Origin: Chloroflexota bacterium
GTDB lineage: Bacteria; Chloroflexota; Anaerolineae; Anaerolineales; Anaerolineaceae
Direction of reading: 5' to 3'
DNA: 8,471 nucleotides
NCBI GenBank assembly: GCA_023406965.1
Contig: JAEXTI010000233.1
Span: 1 to 8,471 of the forward strand
The position numbers were made by a program, and so were the translations under genes. Shown piece after piece: positions 5,749 to 8,471 of the stretch. Every line of letters begins with the position of its first letter. Positions within the stretch are counted from its first letter, which is position 1. Under the pieces are notes generated by a model, which saw only the letters and a program-made list of their open reading frames with translations, did not search any database and was not told where the DNA came from.

Positions 5749-6833
5749 GCGCTTCCTCCATGACCCTTCGCATCGGCGCGAGTAGACGGTTCTTGATGGA
5801 TGCGCAGTAAGAAGCTAAAGCGGCTGCCTTTGTTCAATTCGGAGTGGACGTGAATCACGGAGCCATGCGCTTCGACGATGCGGCGAGCCAAAGCCAGGCC
5901 CAGCCCTGTTCCTCCTGCTCTGCGGGTAGAACTGCCATCCAATTGGTAGAAGGGTTCGAAGATCTGCTCGATTTGCTCCGCGGGGATGCCGATGCCAGAA
6001 TCCAGTACTTGCAGTTTGATGAAACTGCCGTCCATTTCGGCTTTCAAACTCACTTCTCCGCCAGGCGCTGTGAATTTGAAGGCGTTGTCGAGCAATTGCA
6101 TGAGTACCCAGGTGATTTTCTCAAAATCCGCATCTACCAGGATACCCTCTTTGGGTTCGTCGACGGTTAATTTGATCTTTTGCTCTTGCGCCCGGCTCTG
6201 GTTCCGTTTTTCGACCGATGCGCAAATTTCGCGCAGATTGGTGGGTTGGATGTGCAGGTAGATTTGATCCTTTTCGCTGACCGAGAAGAGGATCAGATCT
6301 TCGATCAGGTGGCCCAGGCGCTCGGATGAACGCTGAACGATGCCGAGAATGTTGCGCTGCTGCTCGTTGAGCGGGCCGAAATCCCCATTGCACAGCAACT
6401 CCAGGTAGCCATTGAGATGGGTCAGGGGGGTGCGTAGTTCGTGGGAGATGTTGGCAACCAGGTTGGATTTAAGTTCGTTCAGCGTAGAAAGCTGTTCCAG
6501 GGCCGTTTCAAGGTCGGCGGTGCGTTCTTTGACGCGCTCTTCCAGCACCCGGTTGGCTTCGGTGAGCGCAGAACGGTATTGGATCCACAATTCGGTGATA
6601 GCTCTGTCGCGCTCGCGGCGGGTGATGATGCCCAGGTCAATGAGGATGTCGCCCAAAACGGGCGGCTGCTCACTGTGACGGAGTTGTTCCTGGTATTCCA
6701 GGGCGCGCTTCAGGTCTTCGGCGGTGATCTGGCCCTTTTCGACCAGATAATCGCCCAGGCGGGGGACCAGGGCTTCGGGCGTCATGGCCAGGGGATTCGT
6801 TCTGCCGATTGGGATGGTGTTTTGATTGGACAT
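5745..6833 (-). CDS. Histidine kinase with N-terminal MshEN/GspE-N-like domain
   Basis: A 362-residue soluble histidine kinase. Residues about 23-84 contain two related 24-residue segments. The first, R25-Q48 (RLGDYLVEKGQIT, then L41, L45, Q48), closely matches the MshEN-type motif RLG-x2-L-x3-G...L-x3-L-x2-Q found at the N-terminus of pilus and type II secretion ATPases. The second, 59-82 (VLGDILIDLGIIT onward), is degenerate: no initial Arg, Arg instead of Leu at 75, no final Gln. A coiled coil (about 85-120) links to the HisKA domain with H131 in ISHELRTPL (129-137). The catalytic domain has the N box LLDNAFKFT (N250), G1 DSGIGIP (278-284), F box (292-296) and G2 GGTGLGL (307-313). There is no membrane span. 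The ATG at 6833 lies 2 bases after the amidohydrolase stop and has AAGGA at 6843-6847 before it; ATG 6863 or GTG 6839 are less likely starts. By family knowledge MshEN can bind c-di-GMP; binding here is inference. Confidence 0.9.
   Translation of the reverse strand: MSNQNTIPIGRTNPLAMTPEALVPRLGDYLVEKGQITAEDLKRALEYQEQLRHSEQPPVLGDILIDLGIITRRERDRAITELWIQYRSALTEANRVLEERVKERTADLETALEQLSTLNELKSNLVANISHELRTPLTHLNGYLELLCNGDFGPLNEQQRNILGIVQRSSERLGHLIEDLILFSVSEKDQIYLHIQPTNLREICASVEKRNQSRAQEQKIKLTVDEPKEGILVDADFEKITWVLMQLLDNAFKFTAPGGEVSLKAEMDGSFIKLQVLDSGIGIPAEQIEQIFEPFYQLDGSSTRRAGGTGLGLALARRIVEAHGSVIHVHSELNKGSRFSFLLRIHQEPSTRADAKGHGGSA
5754..5759 (-). promoter_or_regulatory. Strong Shine-Dalgarno of the GAF kinase gene
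   Basis: GGAGGA on the minus strand, 5 bases before the ATG at 5748 and inside the last codons of the preceding kinase gene (the Gly-Gly-Ser-Ala tail). With the ATGA overlap it gives both independent and coupled initiation. Confidence 0.6.
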
Positions 6834-6835
6834 GG

Positions 6836-8428
6836 TCACCAATCCTTCGCTTTCCAAACCCATTCGCCAGCAAACATGGTTGCCGACGGGGTTATGCTGT
6901 GGAGGTTATGAGGCGGGAGATCAAAGGGAGAAACCGGTAAAACGATGAGATCGGCGAGGAAGCCTGGAGCCAGGCGGCCAAGCTCGTTCTCCCGGCCGGC
7001 GGCAAAGGCTGCTCCTGTCGTGTAGCCATCGAGGGCCTGTTCGAGGGCCAGGCGCTGGGCCGGGTACCAGCCCTCAGGGCCGGGGTCGCCGTTGCTGCGG
7101 CGCCGCGTGACGGCGGCGTGCAATCCCACGAAGGGGTTGGGCGACTCGACGGGGGCATCGGAGCCGAAGGCAAGGTTGGCGCCGCTTTCCAGCAGGGGGC
7201 GGAAGGGGTAAGCTCCGGCGGATCGCACGCCCCAGAAGCGGTCGGCGATGTGCATGTCGGAAGTGGCGTGGATGGGCTGGACGGAAGCAATCACGCCCAG
7301 TTCGGCCAGGCGGGTGTAATCCTGAGGATGGAGCACCTGTACATGCTCGATGCGGTGGCGCAGGGCGGGCAGGCCTTGCTGCTGCTCGTACTCGCGCAGA
7401 TGGGCATAGGCCAGGAGGACTTCGTGGTTGGCGCGGTCGCCGATGGCGTGGATAGCCAGGCTCAAACCGCCCGCGGCGGCCTGTCGACCGGCCTCAAAGA
7501 TTTGCTCGTTGTCCAGAAGCAACATGCCGGTGTTGGCGCTGCCGCCCTCGTAAGGCTGCAACATGGCAGCAGTTTGGGGACCCAAGGCGCCATCGGCAAA
7601 AAGCTTGACAGAGCCAATGCGCAGTTGATCGCTGCCAAAACCGGAGCGCAAGCCCAGTTGCACTGCCAGGGGCAGGTTTTCGTGGGGGATGCTTTTTACT
7701 ACTCGCAGGCGCAGATCGGCGGTTTGATCCAGGATTTGCAGGGCAGCGAAGCAGCGCGCGCCGTCATAATCGTGGACGCCGGTAAGACCCATCTGCCACA
7801 GGCGGGGCAGGGCCTCGTGGATGGCCCGGGCGGTTTCGGCAACGGTTGGAGCTGGAATGATGCTGCCTACCAATGCCATGGCAGATTCGAGCAGGATTCC
7901 GGTGGGGCGGCCTTGGCCGTCACGGACGATCTGCCCGCCTTCGGGGTCGGGCGTGGCGGCTGTGATGCCGGCCAGACGCAACGCGACACTGTTGGCCCAA
8001 GAGGAGTGCAGTGATTTGGCTGTCAGGTAAACCGGGTGATCCGGCGCGACGGCATCCAGGTCGGCAGCGGAGCCAAAGCCCTCGGGCCAGACGTTTTGAT
8101 TCCATCCGTGCCCGCGGATCCATTGCCCCGGGGCGGTGGTTTGGGCGCGCTCCGCCACCCGGCGCAGACATTCGTCACGAGAGGTGGTTTCGGCGTCGAT
8201 CATTTGCAGGCTGAAGGCGTAATGTTCGAGGTGCAGGTGCGAGTCGGTCAGCCCGGGCCAAAGCGTGAGGCCGCGCATGTCTTCACAGGCGGCGCGTTCA
8301 GAAAACTCAGCCAGCAGTTCCTGGCTGCTGCCAACGGCAAGAATGCGCCCTTGGTCAACAGCGATGGCCGTAGCGACCGGTTGGGCGGGGTTGAGGGTGT
8401 GGATGTGGGCATTGTGGAGCAGACGCAT
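6836..8428 (-). CDS. YtcJ-type metal-dependent amidohydrolase
   Basis: A 530-residue amidohydrolase of the YtcJ/AepA (amidohydrolase family 3) group, close to the usual length. It has a small beta domain built from both ends (about 1-55 and 485-530) around a TIM barrel. Metal and active-site positions are intact: HxH in LTDSHLHLEH (H64, H66), the family lysine in VKLFADGALG (K275), H327 in AIHAIGDRAN, H362 in RIEHVQ, and D424 in FGSDAP. The C-terminal GRLAPGFLADLIVL (484-497) is the usual family ending. Such enzymes hydrolyse C-N bonds such as amides or formamides; the substrate cannot be inferred. No signal peptide is seen, so it is cytoplasmic. The ATG is preceded by AAGGAAGG (8440-8447) at 11 bases. 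The kinase gene begins 2 bases after its stop, so it is probably co-transcribed with the signalling genes, although it is metabolically unrelated on its face. Confidence 0.92.
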   Translation of the reverse strand: MRLLHNAHIHTLNPAQPVATAIAVDQGRILAVGSSQELLAEFSERAACEDMRGLTLWPGLTDSHLHLEHYAFSLQMIDAETTSRDECLRRVAERAQTTAPGQWIRGHGWNQNVWPEGFGSAADLDAVAPDHPVYLTAKSLHSSWANSVALRLAGITAATPDPEGGQIVRDGQGRPTGILLESAMALVGSIIPAPTVAETARAIHEALPRLWQMGLTGVHDYDGARCFAALQILDQTADLRLRVVKSIPHENLPLAVQLGLRSGFGSDQLRIGSVKLFADGALGPQTAAMLQPYEGGSANTGMLLLDNEQIFEAGRQAAAGGLSLAIHAIGDRANHEVLLAYAHLREYEQQQGLPALRHRIEHVQVLHPQDYTRLAELGVIASVQPIHATSDMHIADRFWGVRSAGAYPFRPLLESGANLAFGSDAPVESPNPFVGLHAAVTRRRSNGDPGPEGWYPAQRLALEQALDGYTTGAAFAAGRENELGRLAPGFLADLIVLPVSPFDLPPHNLHSITPSATMFAGEWVWKAKDW

Positions 8429-8471
8429 AGGGTAATTAACCTTCCTTAACTATTCTACTCATTAATGCTTC
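8429..8471 (-). promoter_or_regulatory. AT-rich 5' leader, possible promoter -10
   Basis: This short AT-rich stretch stands out from the GC-rich genes. On the minus strand it carries TAGAAT (8452-8457), a fair match to a -10 box, about 24 bases before the amidohydrolase ATG, and the AAGGAAGG ribosome site. The matching -35 position would fall just outside the window, so the promoter cannot be confirmed. Confidence 0.25.

Noticed and set aside
7118..8014. Long plus-strand open frame (298 codons) opposite the amidohydrolase
   Set aside because: It lies wholly antisense to a gene with all catalytic motifs intact; its translation has no recognisable domain and looks like a complement of GC-rich coding sequence.
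8436..8471. Possible tail of an upstream minus-strand gene (11 codons then TAA, 7 bases before the amidohydrolase start)
   Set aside because: The frame is open to the window edge, but its codons (TTA, AGT, AGA, ATA, GTT) are AT-rich and unlike the neighbours, which fits intergenic promoter DNA better. The sequence beyond 8471 would settle it.
1..8471. CRISPR array, tRNA/rRNA, insertion sequence or phage genes
   Set aside because: No spaced direct repeats, structural RNA signatures, transposase/integrase motifs or terminal inverted repeats were seen; coding genes fill nearly all the window.

Overview
The window holds nine complete genes, all on the minus strand. They are read from position 8428 down to 77 with almost no space between them: start and stop codons overlap (ATGA or TAATG) or lie 2 to 16 bases apart at every junction. 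This is the layout of one operon or of a long translationally coupled run. Only two short non-coding pieces remain, 1-76 and 8429-8471. The base composition is moderately GC-rich. The protein types and their combination (soluble GAF kinase, OmpR-type regulator, CpaF/TadA ATPase, tandem XRE protein, tandem GNAT protein) resemble Chloroflexota, most likely Anaerolineae. That placement is a judgement from protein style, not a search result.

In transcription order the genes are: (1) a YtcJ-type metal-dependent amidohydrolase; (2) a soluble histidine kinase whose N-terminus looks like the MshEN/GspE-N domain normally found on pilus and secretion ATPases; (3) a second soluble histidine kinase with a GAF domain; (4) an OmpR/PhoB-family response regulator; (5) a 95-residue beta-rich protein of unknown function; (6) a CpaF/TadA secretion-type ATPase; (7) a protein with two XRE helix-turn-helix domains; (8) a small TPR protein with a basic amphipathic tail; (9) a tandem GNAT acetyltransferase.

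A reasonable reading is that two cytoplasmic kinases feed one response regulator. One may sense a nucleotide such as c-di-GMP, the other a small molecule through GAF. The output is tied, at least by co-expression, to a Tad-type pilus or secretion ATPase. The ATPase has no platform (TadB/TadC), pilin or prepilin peptidase genes next to it, so it either serves a machine encoded elsewhere or has another role. The amidohydrolase and acetyltransferase at the two ends have no evident mechanistic link to this core.

No tRNA, rRNA, CRISPR, insertion sequence or attachment site was seen. The many plus-strand open frames are antisense shadows of the nine genes.
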